From positions 62,001 to 126,000 of the forward strand of contig JADKBK010000019.1 in NCBI GenBank assembly GCA_016715075.1: a DNA stretch of 64,000 bases. The letters run 5' to 3'. The position numbers and the translations under genes are program-made. Positions 1 through 10,077 of the stretch are shown here, piece after piece. The notes beneath the pieces were generated by a model. That model saw only the letters and a program-made list of their open reading frames with translations, did no database searches and was not told the DNA's origin. Position 1 is the stretch's first letter, and each line of letters begins with the position of its first letter. The DNA is from Bacteroidales bacterium (GTDB lineage: Bacteria; Bacteroidota; Bacteroidia; Bacteroidales; VadinHA17).

Positions 1-2
1 TT

Positions 3-185
3 CTCCTTAAGAAATACCTGGAGATTAATGGCAGAATAATAGGATTTAATATTGATCCTAAGTTCAATTACTGCCTCGATGGCCTTCTGATCCTTGATCT
101 GCATAATGTCCCCGAAGATTATATTCAGGGATTGGCACGACAGTTGAATGATGAATCGATAATTGAAAGATTCAAGGCACACTAG
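3..185 (+). CDS. C-terminal end of a lysophospholipid acyltransferase / hemolysin-type protein (partial)
   Basis: The reading frame is open from the window edge and ends in TAG, giving about 60 residues. The end contains a segment of the form GFNIDPKF, then LDGLLILDL, then a short tail. This resembles the C-terminus of the Bacteroidota fusion proteins that join a GNAT/OlsB-like domain to a PlsC-type acyltransferase and make ornithine or other aminolipids. The resemblance is recalled from family members, and the catalytic motifs lie outside the window, so the call rests on the tail only. A terminator follows directly. Confidence 0.45.
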   Translation, partial: LLKKYLEINGRIIGFNIDPKFNYCLDGLLILDLHNVPEDYIQGLARQLNDESIIERFKAH

Positions 186-250
186 AACTTCATCCTGAAT
201 GATACGATGTTATCCGGTAAAATTTTCCGGACGATAAATATTAAAACAAT

Positions 251-286
251 AAAAAAGGGTATCCATAAAGATGAATACCCTTTTTT
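251..286. terminator. Bidirectional rho-independent terminator
   Basis: A 12-bp stem (AAAAAAGGGTAT pairing with ATACCCTTTTTT) encloses a short loop and is flanked by A and T runs on both sides. It lies between the convergent acyltransferase gene (+) and the foldase gene (-) and can serve both. Confidence 0.85.
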
Positions 287-300
287 ATTTGAAAAATATC

Positions 301-2418
301 CTAGTAGAATTTATATCTTTTATCGACGATATTGGCTGCCTTTCTCAGTGCTTCGTAGGCTTCATAGTTACCTCTCATCTGGAAAGTGGCGTTTAGTCTT
401 GTCTGTAATGTTTTTTCATCCTCTCCCTGAGTTGTGGAAACGTTATTAGCAACCAGAAGGTATACTCCGTTAGTTCCTTTTACCGGGCCTGTTACTTCTC
501 CCTGTTTTGCAACTGTTGCTGCAGCAATAAGTGTTGGTTCGGATCCGGCTCCCGGAATGGTGTATGATTTGAAATTAATTTGTGTAGCCTCCTGAACAGA
601 TAATCCCATCGTCGAGGCAATACCGTCAATACTCTGGCCGCTGCCCATATTTTTCTTAAATTCAGCCGATATGATGTCAGCTTTCTTATCCTTAATCAGG
701 GCAAACCTGATATCATTCTCAACATCCTTAACAGGGGCAATACCGTCTTCCTGTTTTTTGGTGCAATAAGCAACAACATATTTATCTGCTATCTCAAAAA
801 CAGCCTGCTGGTTGTTGTCAAGAATAATTTTCCCCTTTTCTGACTGGAACAATGATATTATCAGCGACCTTGGATTATCAAGTCCGGGAAGAGTCTTCTG
901 CTGCGGGGCGATATCATTGGCAACTCTTTTATTTAAGCCTTTTTCAGCAACAGCTTTGGTAAATTTCTCATGGGTATTGTTTGTACCTGCGAACTGGCTG
1001 GCTTCACTATAAACCTTCTGTATGGTCTGTGAACCGGCAAGTATTTTCCGGTCTATAATTCCGATATTGTATTTGCGTGAATTTTTTGATTGTGCGAGAA
1101 TTTCTATGATATGAATTCCAAAAGTTGTTTCTGCAGTTTTAATGTCACCTTTCTTTCCTGAGAAACAGGCATCATTGAATGGCACAACCATTCTCCCTTC
1201 AGGGAACCACCCCAGGTCACCACCAATCTGTGCCGATCCCTGATCGTCTGAATTAGATAATGCCAGGGCTTCAAACGATGTTCCTGATTTTATTAGTTTA
1301 ATCAGACTGTCAGCAGCCTGACGGGTTGCTTCCAGTGATCTGTTATTTTTAGGTGATAACAAAATATGACGTACATGTACTGAGTCAGGTCTGTCAGCCA
1401 CTGAGATCAGTTTAGCAATTTTATATGAACCATCTTCCATATATGGTCCGAAGATTGCCGAGAGGTTTTCGCTCTTTGCAAAATCTTTAAGATTATCCTG
1501 TACATTTTCCAGTTTAACATATAACCCAACATAACGTGAATCAGCAGAAAGGGTTATAAACTGTACCGGATCAGTCGCAGTTACGAAATCTTCTTTTGTT
1601 TTTAGTATCCACTGTTCAGTCTGTTTCGTATCATCTTCAGAAGGGATGACATCAAAAGTCACATATTCAATGTCGCGGGACGCAGCACGCTTGTAACTCT
1701 CCTTATGTTTGGTGTAATATGCCTCTATATCACCAGCCGATATGGTAACTGATGAGTCTGAAATGGAAGCATAATTTTTAAGTGTGTAACTGAAATCAAC
1801 TGTTGTACTGTTCAGGTTTTTTTCAAATTCAGCCTGCTTTGATGTTACATAAAGACCTTTCGCTACCAGGTTATTGTATTTTGTATTTGTCCGGTCATTA
1901 ACTATCTCGTTTTCGAAGAATAGCCAGTACTTTTTGGCTGTTTCATCAACCTCTGTCTGCTTCAGGAAATTTACTAAAAATGATTTATTGAATTTACCTG
2001 TCTGCTGATCAGTGAATAATTGCTGGACAATCTGATGGGGGTTATTTCCAAGTACCAGTTCATCAACCTCTTCAGTGCTGACTCCAATACCCAGTTTCTT
2101 GTACTGGGGATCGAGGATCTTTTCCCTTATCATCTGCTGCCATATCTGTTCGCGGATTGATTCGGTAGTACTCTCATCAATTTTTGTTCTCCCCGACAAT
2201 TTATAGATTTCAAGAAGATTCTGATGTCTCATTTCAAAATCCTGGTATGAAATATATTCACCGCTGATCTGGCCGATTTCATAATATTTTTTCTGCTTCA
2301 TCCTCTGGCCTCTTCCTCCTCCAAAGAAATCACTTACCACAAAAAGGAAAAGAGAAAGACCAATAACTCCTGCCACTAAAACTCCGGCTTTCTCACGTAA
2401 AAATTGAAGTGTTGACAT
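301..2418 (-). CDS. SurA/PpiD-type peptidyl-prolyl cis-trans isomerase, membrane-anchored
   Basis: This 705-residue protein is a periplasmic folding factor. A short cytoplasmic start is followed by one membrane segment (about residues 13-32) and a long SurA_N/PpiD-like helical region. A parvulin (rotamase) domain lies at about 346-440, recognisable by VRHILL, the GGDLGWF motif and FGIHIIEI. The C-terminal part (about 500-700) resembles the second, degenerate parvulin half of PpiD. Length and layout match Bacteroidota PpiD-like proteins (about 700 residues). It is single in its transcription unit. A possible -7 element on the minus strand (CAAATATA at 2471-2478 on the plus strand) lies about 55 bp upstream. 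Family assignment is firm; the client range is unknown. Confidence 0.9.
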   Translation of the reverse strand: MSTLQFLREKAGVLVAGVIGLSLFLFVVSDFFGGGRGQRMKQKKYYEIGQISGEYISYQDFEMRHQNLLEIYKLSGRTKIDESTTESIREQIWQQMIREKILDPQYKKLGIGVSTEEVDELVLGNNPHQIVQQLFTDQQTGKFNKSFLVNFLKQTEVDETAKKYWLFFENEIVNDRTNTKYNNLVAKGLYVTSKQAEFEKNLNSTTVDFSYTLKNYASISDSSVTISAGDIEAYYTKHKESYKRAASRDIEYVTFDVIPSEDDTKQTEQWILKTKEDFVTATDPVQFITLSADSRYVGLYVKLENVQDNLKDFAKSENLSAIFGPYMEDGSYKIAKLISVADRPDSVHVRHILLSPKNNRSLEATRQAADSLIKLIKSGTSFEALALSNSDDQGSAQIGGDLGWFPEGRMVVPFNDACFSGKKGDIKTAETTFGIHIIEILAQSKNSRKYNIGIIDRKILAGSQTIQKVYSEASQFAGTNNTHEKFTKAVAEKGLNKRVANDIAPQQKTLPGLDNPRSLIISLFQSEKGKIILDNNQQAVFEIADKYVVAYCTKKQEDGIAPVKDVENDIRFALIKDKKADIISAEFKKNMGSGQSIDGIASTMGLSVQEATQINFKSYTIPGAGSEPTLIAAATVAKQGEVTGPVKGTNGVYLLVANNVSTTQGEDEKTLQTRLNATFQMRGNYEAYEALRKAANIVDKRYKFY

Positions 2419-2750
2419 GCAATATGTTCTTTAATAATTAATAGTTTAATGCCTTTTTAAATACAGGCGACAAATATAACAAATTTTCGTTAAAACACCG
2501 GCCTCACAACAAATTGTTACTCTTAATGTAAATGTTAGAGATTGAGTTGTTTATAAATTTTAGGGAGCTTATCAATAACCATTCGTAACTTTAGCCTAAA
2601 TTAACAGGGCAGGTATTAAACAGATATACTGGGAGTATCATCGGGTATATGATAATTCTCATCTTCTTAAGCGATTCATTTTTATTCAGATAACTTGGTA
2701 ACCATAAAAACGATGAATCCAGGTAAGCAAAATCTAAATAACTGTTTTGG
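2419..2750. other. Divergent intergenic region
   Basis: About 330 bp separates the foldase gene (-) from the formate dehydrogenase genes (+). Apart from the TATATTTG-type -7 box for the minus-strand gene (2471-2478) no gene or strong hairpin is visible. A minus-strand reading frame crossing into the next gene has no family resemblance. Confidence 0.5.
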
Positions 2751-4400
2751 ATGTCGAGAAATTTAAGAGGTCTTTCAGCAAGAAAAGGGTTAACCGAAAG
2801 TCTCTTCAAAGAGATTACAAAAGCCGGATCTTACCCGGGTGCCGATAAAGATCTTCTTCTGTCAGCTTTATCAGAAAAGTACCTGATCGGGAAATCATCT
2901 GTACTCTCGGCAAGCTCCTTTTATGATTTTCTGAATTGTGATCACCTGGGAAAGAAGGTGTTACTGTGCAATGGTACTGCCTGCCTCACATCAGGTAAGC
3001 ATGATAAGCTTGAAAAGGCACTGGCCGTAAAATTCGGAAAGAATAAAACCGGAACCGTCTCATGCCTTGGTAATTGTCATTCCGGCGATTCATTTTTAAT
3101 TGACAATACAACCTGCTCTTTTGCTGACATTGATTTACCTGAAGAGATAGTCAGGCACGACTTTAAATCAAAAGAAATGTTTACAGTCGGGACGAATGTT
3201 CCAAAACCTGTTTTTATTTCGGAAATATCTGATCTGACAAGTTATTACGGGATCCTCAATGATTATACTGCTGATGTCTCTCTTGCATTGAAAGAAATTG
3301 AACTTTCATCACTTCGCGGAAGGGGAGGAGCCGGATTTCCCCTTCACATAAAACTGAGAACATCTGCAACCACAGTATCTGATAAGAAATATGTTATTTG
3401 TAATGCCGATGAGGGAGATCCAGGAGCATTTTCAGACAAATGGCTTCTTGAGAAGAGGCCCCATTCCATCCTTTTCGGAATGTTTATAACCGGATTAATT
3501 ATAGGAGCCGACACCGGAATATTTTATATAAGGGGAGAGTACCCCGAAGCCGTGAGATCTGTTAATACTGCGATAGAAGAATTTAAAAAGCAAAAACTTA
3601 TTTTAAGCATTAAATCAGGGAGAGATCTCAATTTCACTTTTCAGGTTTTTGAGGGGGCGGGGGCCTATATCTGCGGAGAAGAGACCTCGTTGATTAACTC
3701 CATTGAAGGACTGAGGCCCGAGGTTCGCTCGAGGCCTCCCTTTCCGGCCACCTATGGTCTATTTGGGAAACCTACAATTCTTTGCAATGTTGAGACTTTT
3801 TCGAATCTCCGGTATATACTCAGCGAAGGAGGACAAGAGTATTCCTCTCTTGGGACTGAGAAGTCAAAGGGAACAAAGCTTGTATCGCTTGACAGTTCAT
3901 TTATTAACCCCGGAATCTTTGAAGTGAACATGGGTACACCGCTCAAAAATGTGTTGTATGGAATGGGGGGAGGTACAAAATATCCGGTCAAAGCCTTTCA
4001 GATTGGCGGACCTCTGGGGGGTATTATTCCGGTTGATGCTGTGAATGGACTTAATCTGGATTTTGAATCATTCATTGACGCCGGATTTCTCCTTGGCCAT
4101 GCCGGAGTTGTTGCGATACCGGAGGAATTTCCGGTTGTGAAATTTCTTCTGCATCTGTTTGAATTCACTTCCCGGGAGTCGTGCGGAAAATGTTTCCCCT
4201 GCAGAATTGGATCAATGAGAGGATTTGAACTCCTGAAGAATGCTGTTGAAAACGGCAGCAAAATAGAAAGAACACTTTTTGATGACCTGCTTGAAACAAT
4301 GAAGCTTGGCTCATTATGTGCACTGGGCGGGGGGCTGGCACTCCCGGTGATGAATGCTTTGCATTATTTCAGCAGCGAACTGGAAGAATATTTTCAATAA
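2751..4400 (+). CDS. Formate dehydrogenase NADH-binding subunit, NuoE-NuoF fusion
   Basis: This 549-residue flavoprotein probably passes electrons from formate to NAD+. Residues about 50-125 form a thioredoxin-like 2Fe-2S domain (Cys73, Cys78, Cys105, Cys109; CX4C and CX3C), equivalent to NuoE. From about 160 on it is NuoF: a glycine-rich NADH/FMN site (LRGRGGAGFP, 188-197), ICNADEGDPGAF (216-227), GAGAYICGEET (302-312), and a 4Fe-4S site SCGKCFPC with Cys478, Cys481, Cys484 and a distal Cys523. It lacks the C-terminal ferredoxin tail of HydB-type hydrogenase subunits. It lies 20 bp before the molybdopterin subunit, which fixes its role as the diaphorase partner. Complex I membership is unlikely because no other nuo genes are near. 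Confidence 0.9.
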   Translation: MSRNLRGLSARKGLTESLFKEITKAGSYPGADKDLLLSALSEKYLIGKSSVLSASSFYDFLNCDHLGKKVLLCNGTACLTSGKHDKLEKALAVKFGKNKTGTVSCLGNCHSGDSFLIDNTTCSFADIDLPEEIVRHDFKSKEMFTVGTNVPKPVFISEISDLTSYYGILNDYTADVSLALKEIELSSLRGRGGAGFPLHIKLRTSATTVSDKKYVICNADEGDPGAFSDKWLLEKRPHSILFGMFITGLIIGADTGIFYIRGEYPEAVRSVNTAIEEFKKQKLILSIKSGRDLNFTFQVFEGAGAYICGEETSLINSIEGLRPEVRSRPPFPATYGLFGKPTILCNVETFSNLRYILSEGGQEYSSLGTEKSKGTKLVSLDSSFINPGIFEVNMGTPLKNVLYGMGGGTKYPVKAFQIGGPLGGIIPVDAVNGLNLDFESFIDAGFLLGHAGVVAIPEEFPVVKFLLHLFEFTSRESCGKCFPCRIGSMRGFELLKNAVENGSKIERTLFDDLLETMKLGSLCALGGGLALPVMNALHYFSSELEEYFQ

Positions 4401-4420
4401 ATGATGGAAAATCAATAGTG

Positions 4421-7162
4421 ATGGAAAAGGTTGCCTTCATTGATAACATTCCGTATGAATTGTCAACAGAGGAGACTATTCTCAGTTTTGTCAGAAGGCA
4501 CAGAAGCATCGATATAATTCCTACACTGTGCCAGGCAGATAATCTTGAAAATTACGGTTCCTGCAGGATCTGTTCTGTGGAGGTCGCGCTGCAGGAAAAC
4601 GGTCCGGCGAAGGTGATGGCATCCTGTCATTCTCCGGTTACCGCAGGAATGTTTATTTATCCCTCAACTGAAAGAATTAAACGGCTTAGGAAGAATATAC
4701 TTGAACTGATTCTCTCTGATTACCCGGCGGACAGGATTAAACCAAAGAGCGGAAAGATGCCGACGGAGTTTCAGAAAGTACTATTATCAGTGGGGATACC
4801 GGAAGTCAGATACCCTGAGCAGAAGAAACACAATGAAATCCCAACTGACAAATCACACCCCTATATCTGGTCTGATCTTTCGGAATGCATTAAATGTTAC
4901 CGGTGTGTCAGGGCGTGTGATGAGCTTCAGGCGGAACATGTACTTGCCGTGATGGGTCGTGGTCACGGGAGCAGGATAATCAAAGGGCTCAACCAGTCGT
5001 TTATAGATTCACCATGTGTCTCCTGCGGGGCATGTGTTCAGACTTGTCCCACAAACGCACTATCAGACCGTTTTGGTACCAAGAGCCTTATAGCCGACAG
5101 GATTGTAAGAACTGTTTGTACATATTGCGGAGTAGGATGCAATATTGAAGTCAGGGTCAAAGATGATATTGTCCGTGGTATTCAGGCTCCTGTGAATGCT
5201 GAGGTTAACAGAGGTCATACCTGTTTAAAGGGGCGGTTTGCATTTGAGTTTTACACTCACCCTGACAGGCTAAGGTCGCCCATGATAAGAAAAAATGGCA
5301 TACTTGAAAATGTTTCCTGGGCAGAGGCTTATTCTTTTACTGCCTCAAGGTTTAAGGAGATTAAGGATAAAAACGGGCCTGACAGCCTGGCCGGAATCTC
5401 ATCTTCAAGGTGTACAAATGAGGAGAACTACCTTATGCAGAAGTTCTTCAGGATAGTAATCGGGACAAATAATATAGATGGCTGTGCCCGGGTATGTCAT
5501 GCTCCAACGGCAATGGGTATGCAGTGGGGATTTGGCACAGGCGCTGCAACAAATTCTGTAAGTGAGATTTACAAAACAAGTTGCATCCTGCTTATCGGAT
5601 CTAATGCAACATCGGCACATCCTGTTACAGGGGCACGAATAAAGGCTGTTGCACAGAAGGGAATACCTCTTATTGTGATTGATCCTCTCAGAACAGAACT
5701 GGCAAAATTTGCAAAACACCATCTTCAGAACAGACCGGGGACCAATGTGGCAGTACTGAATATGTTTGCCAGGTATATTCTGGAGGAAGGACTTACTGAT
5801 AGAACCTTTATTGAGAAAAGGACAGAGGGTTGGGATGACTTCAGTAAGTACCTTCATGATCTTAACATGGACCAACTGGAGAAGATCACTGGTGTTGACC
5901 GCAATCTGGTAAAGAGGGCTGCAATAGAATATGCATCCGCTCCCTCCGCTATGGAATTCCATGGGCTTGGAGTAACGGAACACTGGCAGGGAACCAAGGC
6001 TATAACACTCATTCTGAATATTGCCATGATGACGGGCAATATTGGGAAAGAGGGTTCCGGGATAAATCCCCTGAGAGGCCAGAATAATGTGCAGGGTGCA
6101 GCTGATATGGGTGTCCAGCCGCATCAGGGGGCAGGTTATCTTGATGTTACTGATCCGGCGAATAGTCTGATATTTAAGAAATTTTACGGGAAGGATCATC
6201 CTTCCGGGATTGGTTATAAAATACCTGAAATGTTCGGAGCAGCACAGAGAGGCGATTTAAAGGCTTTGTGGATAATGGGAGAGGATCTGCTTCAGACCGA
6301 TCCGAATACATGTCATGTTAAGAGTGCCCTGGAAAGTCTTGAATTCCTGGTAGTACAGGAACTTTTCATGACAGATACTGCAAGGATAGCAGATGTCGTT
6401 TTTCCCGCTGCTTCATTTCTGGAAAAAGAGGGGACATTTACAAATTCAGAACGAAGAATTCAGAAGGTTCAGAGGGTTGTTGAACCGCTGCCGGGAACAA
6501 AGCCTGATGGACAGATTGTTGTGGAAATGATGAATTCGATGGGATATCAGCAGAAGGAATATTCAGCTGAAAATGTTCTCAATGAAATCTCAGGTATTGT
6601 ACCATTCTTCAGTGGTGTCACCTGGGACAACCTTGGTGACAACGGAAAACAATGGCCTGTCATGGCAGATGGGACTGACACAAAAATTCTTCATACCGAA
6701 AGCTTCAAAAGAGGAAGAGGAAAATTTCATTCATGGACATTTGAGGAGTCACCGGAGATACTATTAAATTCAGAGAAATACCCTTATATACTTACCACAG
6801 GACGGGGCCTTGTACATTACAACAGCGGAACAATGACCCGGAGGACACCAAACAGGGAGCTTGTCGGTGAAGATATCCTTCTCATCCATCCTGATGACGC
6901 GGAGGTCAGGGGAATCAGAAACGGCGATTTTGTGGATATCTTTTCCGAGCGGGGAAAGACAACACTACGGTCTGAAATCAGCAATATAGTCAAGCCGGGA
7001 GTTATTTACACCACCTTCCATTTTCCTGAAGCTGCAATTAATTTTCTTACAAGCAATGTGGGTGATGAATACACTCTCACACCTGAATACAAAGTTGTGG
7101 CAGTTGATATTAAAAAGTCACTGTTTGGTCTGCTCAAAAGACCGGAATGCAGTAATCTTTAG
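4421..7162 (+). CDS. fdhA: Formate dehydrogenase catalytic subunit (Mo/W-bis-MGD, Cys type)
   Basis: The protein oxidises formate to CO2 (or the reverse) at a molybdopterin centre and is about 913 residues from the ATG at 4421. The frame is open further upstream into the previous gene, but that extension has no family match. Domains in order: NuoG-like 2Fe-2S ferredoxin (Cys37, 48, 51, 69), a 2x4Fe-4S ferredoxin (Cys156-166 and Cys199-209), the Fe4S4 molybdopterin domain (Cys233, 236, 240, 268), then the large catalytic domain. The active-site motif is RVCHAP with Cys359 where many relatives have selenocysteine, followed by the conserved His360. RGQNNVQGA near residue 550 is typical of FDH alpha subunits. 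It shares an operon with the NuoEF-like gene and ends in TAG. Confidence 0.92.
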   Translation: MEKVAFIDNIPYELSTEETILSFVRRHRSIDIIPTLCQADNLENYGSCRICSVEVALQENGPAKVMASCHSPVTAGMFIYPSTERIKRLRKNILELILSDYPADRIKPKSGKMPTEFQKVLLSVGIPEVRYPEQKKHNEIPTDKSHPYIWSDLSECIKCYRCVRACDELQAEHVLAVMGRGHGSRIIKGLNQSFIDSPCVSCGACVQTCPTNALSDRFGTKSLIADRIVRTVCTYCGVGCNIEVRVKDDIVRGIQAPVNAEVNRGHTCLKGRFAFEFYTHPDRLRSPMIRKNGILENVSWAEAYSFTASRFKEIKDKNGPDSLAGISSSRCTNEENYLMQKFFRIVIGTNNIDGCARVCHAPTAMGMQWGFGTGAATNSVSEIYKTSCILLIGSNATSAHPVTGARIKAVAQKGIPLIVIDPLRTELAKFAKHHLQNRPGTNVAVLNMFARYILEEGLTDRTFIEKRTEGWDDFSKYLHDLNMDQLEKITGVDRNLVKRAAIEYASAPSAMEFHGLGVTEHWQGTKAITLILNIAMMTGNIGKEGSGINPLRGQNNVQGAADMGVQPHQGAGYLDVTDPANSLIFKKFYGKDHPSGIGYKIPEMFGAAQRGDLKALWIMGEDLLQTDPNTCHVKSALESLEFLVVQELFMTDTARIADVVFPAASFLEKEGTFTNSERRIQKVQRVVEPLPGTKPDGQIVVEMMNSMGYQQKEYSAENVLNEISGIVPFFSGVTWDNLGDNGKQWPVMADGTDTKILHTESFKRGRGKFHSWTFEESPEILLNSEKYPYILTTGRGLVHYNSGTMTRRTPNRELVGEDILLIHPDDAEVRGIRNGDFVDIFSERGKTTLRSEISNIVKPGVIYTTFHFPEAAINFLTSNVGDEYTLTPEYKVVAVDIKKSLFGLLKRPECSNL

Positions 7163-7219
7163 AATATTTATTTTCCTTCGGTAAGCGACCCTGGGAGGTC
7201 GTTGATTGCATAGGATATA

Positions 7220-7265
7220 TGAGATTCCTCACTGCGTTCGGAGCCGAGCGAAGCGAGGAATCTCA
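7220..7265. repeat. Hairpin-forming inverted repeat
   Basis: TGAGATTCCTC (7220-7230) is repeated inverted as GAGGAATCTCA (7255-7265), with further partial pairing inside (GCGTTCGG against CCGAGCG). The structure lacks a T-tract, so it looks like a REP-type intergenic element rather than a terminator. Confidence 0.6.
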
Positions 7266-7709
7266 CGGACCATTCGCAATTTCACTGAAATCTGAATCTG
7301 CTTTACAATTTATCCGGGAGGCAAGATATGTAAAAAGCTAACCTTCAATAGGAGGGGATAAGTGCAAAAATAAACCATTTCAGGAATTCTGAAGAATTAT
7401 ATGCCATCAGGAGTTGCTCTGTGTGACAATAAGTTAAAAACTATACATAGCCTCTTTAAGTTTAGGTCTATGCCTATGCCCTTCGGGACTTCCCATATGC
7501 AGTCATGAATCAATTTTCCAACGAGGAGGGCCACATTGGCAGGCCTGTAGATTTCGGAGTCTGTTCAAAATCAGGGCCAAAAGAGGGTATGTTCTCAAAA
7601 AATGATATAAAATGACAATATTGCTTTAAAAAATAGGGGGGTCTATTAAAAAATATGTAAATATTTTTAAAATAAAACTTGAAAAAGATAGTCAGTATTA
7701 AAAAAAGCT

Positions 7710-7717
7710 TATTTTTG
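7710..7717 (+). promoter_or_regulatory. Bacteroidota -7 element for glnN
   Basis: TATTTTTG matches the Bacteroidota -7 consensus TAnnTTTG, 20 bp before the glnN start codon. The only TTG upstream (7679-7681) is too far away for a good -33 box, so only the -7 half is convincing. Confidence 0.5.
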
Positions 7718-7737
7718 CAGAAAAAATAACTACAAAA

Positions 7738-9926
7738 ATGGCAGAGTTAAGATTTAGTGCATTAAGAGAAGTATTCAACAGGGAACCGGTTGAATTTACA
7801 AGACCATCAAAAGTCATTTCCGAGTATTACGGAGAAAACGTTTTTGATCTTCCTAAAATGGAACATTACCTCTCCAAAGAGGCATATAAGGTCGTAAGAA
7901 GAGCTATAAATGAGGGAAAATCCCTGACCCGTCAGGAAGCAGATATGGTTGCAACCGGACTAAAGGCATGGGCCATCGGAAAAGGCGCCACTCATTACAC
8001 TCACTGGTTTCATCCTCTCACGGACGGAACAGCTGAAAAGCATGACGGTTTTATCGAAATAAGTGATAACGGACATGTCGTTGAGAAATTTTCAGGAGAG
8101 GTTCTTGTTCAATCAGAGCCTGATGCCTCAAGTTTTCGAGTGGTGGTATAAGAAATACCTTTGAAGCCAGGGGTTATACTGCATGGGATGTATCGTCACC
8201 AGTGTTTGTTGTAGGTTCAACCCTTTGTATCCCGACAATATTTGTTTCGTATACAGGGGAAGCCCTTGATTATAAAGCGCCTCTTCTGAAGGCTCTTACT
8301 GAGCTCGACAGGGCTGCAGTTGATGTTTGCCAGTATTTTGACAAAGATGTTACAAAGGTGATTGCCACACTTGGTTGTGAGCAGGAATATTTTCTTATAG
8401 ATGATGCCTTATATTATGCCCGTCCGGATATAGTACTCGCTGAGAGAACATTGATGGGACATCAGTCCTCAAAGGATCAGCAGCTTTCTGATCACTATTT
8501 CGGGTCGATTCCCGAAAGAGTAATGGCTTTCATGGAAGATTTTGAATGTGAAGCATATAAGCTTGGCATACCTGTTAAAACGCGGCATAATGAGGTAGCC
8601 CCCAATCAGTTCGAATGTGCTCCAATATACGAGGAGGTAAACCTTGCTGTTGATCACAATCAGATATTGATGGATATTATGAGGCGTGTCGGCAGAAAGC
8701 ATAAATTCAGGGTATTATTTCATGAGAAGCCTTTTGCAGGTATAAATGGTTCAGGGAAACATAACAACTGGTCAATGGCAACCGATACAGGTGTGAACCT
8801 GCTATCTCCGGGAAAGAATCCCAAAACGAATCTTCAGTTCCTTACGTTTCTTGTAAACGTTATAAAAGCTGTCAATGACAGCAATGATGTACTGAGGGCG
8901 TCAGTAATGAATGAATCCAACTCATACAGACTTGGTGGTCATGAGGCGCCTCCTGCCATTATCTCAATTTTTGTCGGCTCATATCTGACATCGATGCTTG
9001 AAAATCTTGCAAGGAAAGTTACAGACAAGAAAATGACCCCTGCACAGAAAACCGAACTAAAGCTTGGCATTGGAAAAATACCTGAGATTTTGCTTGACAA
9101 CACAGACAGAAACCGTACTTCACCATTTGCATTCACCGGGAACAGGTTTGAATTCAGGGCAGTAGGTTCCTCGGCAAATTGCAGTGCTTCAATGATAGTA
9201 TTGAATGCAGCCGTTGCATACCAGCTGACTCAGTTCAAGAAGGATGTTGATGCTATTATCAAGAAAGGCAGAAACAAGGATGAAGCTATTTTCCAGGTTC
9301 TTAAGAAATATATTCTTGAATCGGAGAGAGTATTGTTTGAAGGCGACGGATACAGCAAGGAATGGCATGAAGAAGCTGTTAAAAGAGGTCTTTGCAACAT
9401 TTCAAGTGTCCCTGAATCTATCAGGATGTATTTGACAAAGCAGTCCAGGGAGGTTCTTACCGGAACAGGTGTTCTTACAACAAAGGAACTTGAAAGCAGG
9501 GTTGAAGTTGAATATGAGAAGTTTGTCAAAAAAGTTCAGATTGAGGCACGTGTTCTTGGAGATCTTGCTATCAACCATATTGTTCCCACAGCTATTACCT
9601 ATATGACTACACTTGTTGAGAATGTAAAAGGGTTGAGAGACATTTTCAATGATGCTGAATTTGAAAAGCTTGCAGCAGCCCGGAAAGAGATGATAGTTAC
9701 TATCTCAGACCATATTTCCAATATTAAGAGACTTGTTAATGAGATGATCGAAGAACGTAAGAAAGCCAATATTATAGAGGATAATTACAAAAAGGCAATC
9801 GCCTACGAAAGTAAAGTTAAGCCTTATCTTGATGAAGTAAGATATCATATCGACAAGCTTGAACTGATCGTTGATAACGAAATATGGCCTCTCCCGAAAT
9901 ACAGGGAATTGCTTTTTACCAGATAG
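7738..9926 (+). CDS. glnN: Type III glutamine synthetase, interrupted by a one-base frameshift
   Basis: GSIII makes glutamine from glutamate, ammonia and ATP. The first 133 or so residues are read from 7738 and the rest, in the next frame, continues to TAG at 9926. The break is at about 8137, where the sequence reads AGTTTTCGAG; adding one C restores the family segment SSFPSGGIRNTFEARGY. The repaired protein is exactly 729 residues, the length I recall for Bacteroides GSIII. Conserved features visible are EQEYFLID, HNEVAPNQFE, GSGKHNNWS and the Arg-rich FEFRAVGSS. The gene is otherwise intact over 2.2 kb, so a sequencing error is more likely than decay. As written, a truncated 137-residue product would result. 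It is preceded by a -7 element and followed by a terminator. Confidence 0.92.
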
Positions 9927-9955
9927 AGTGTTTAGTTGGTTTATCTACATTGAAG

Positions 9956-9992
9956 AAGAGGCTGTCCCAAAAGGGCGGCCTTTTCTCTTTTA
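9956..9992 (+). terminator. Terminator after glnN
   Basis: AGGCTGTCCC (9959-9968) pairs, with one or two wobble positions, with GGGCGGCCT (9973-9981), followed by TTTTCTCTTTT. Confidence 0.75.
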
Positions 9993-10077
9993 TAATAAAT
10001 AGTATTGCCAAGCGTTAATTATTATTATCAGAATTACTTAAATTGATTATTTTTATGCTCTAATTGAAGTCCCGTTT

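Larger units (their letters stand above)
7163..7737. other. 575-bp intergenic region with hairpin, upstream of glnN
   Basis: No coding sequence with family resemblance is visible. It holds an 11-bp inverted repeat at 7220-7265 (annotated separately) and a smaller CGACC/GGTCG stem near 7186-7201. It ends in an AT-rich leader containing the glnN promoter element. Confidence 0.5.

Noticed and set aside
207..449. 80-codon plus-strand ORF at the left end
   Set aside because: It runs through the terminator and antisense to the foldase gene; no family resemblance.
2591..2809. 72-codon minus-strand ORF before the formate dehydrogenase genes
   Set aside because: It overlaps the start of the NuoEF-like gene on the opposite strand and looks random.
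5492..5500. Selenocysteine at the formate dehydrogenase active site
   Set aside because: The codon is TGT (Cys), not TGA, and no SECIS-like structure is needed.
5405..6199. 264-codon minus-strand ORF inside fdhA
   Set aside because: It lies antisense to conserved catalytic sequence and has no family resemblance.
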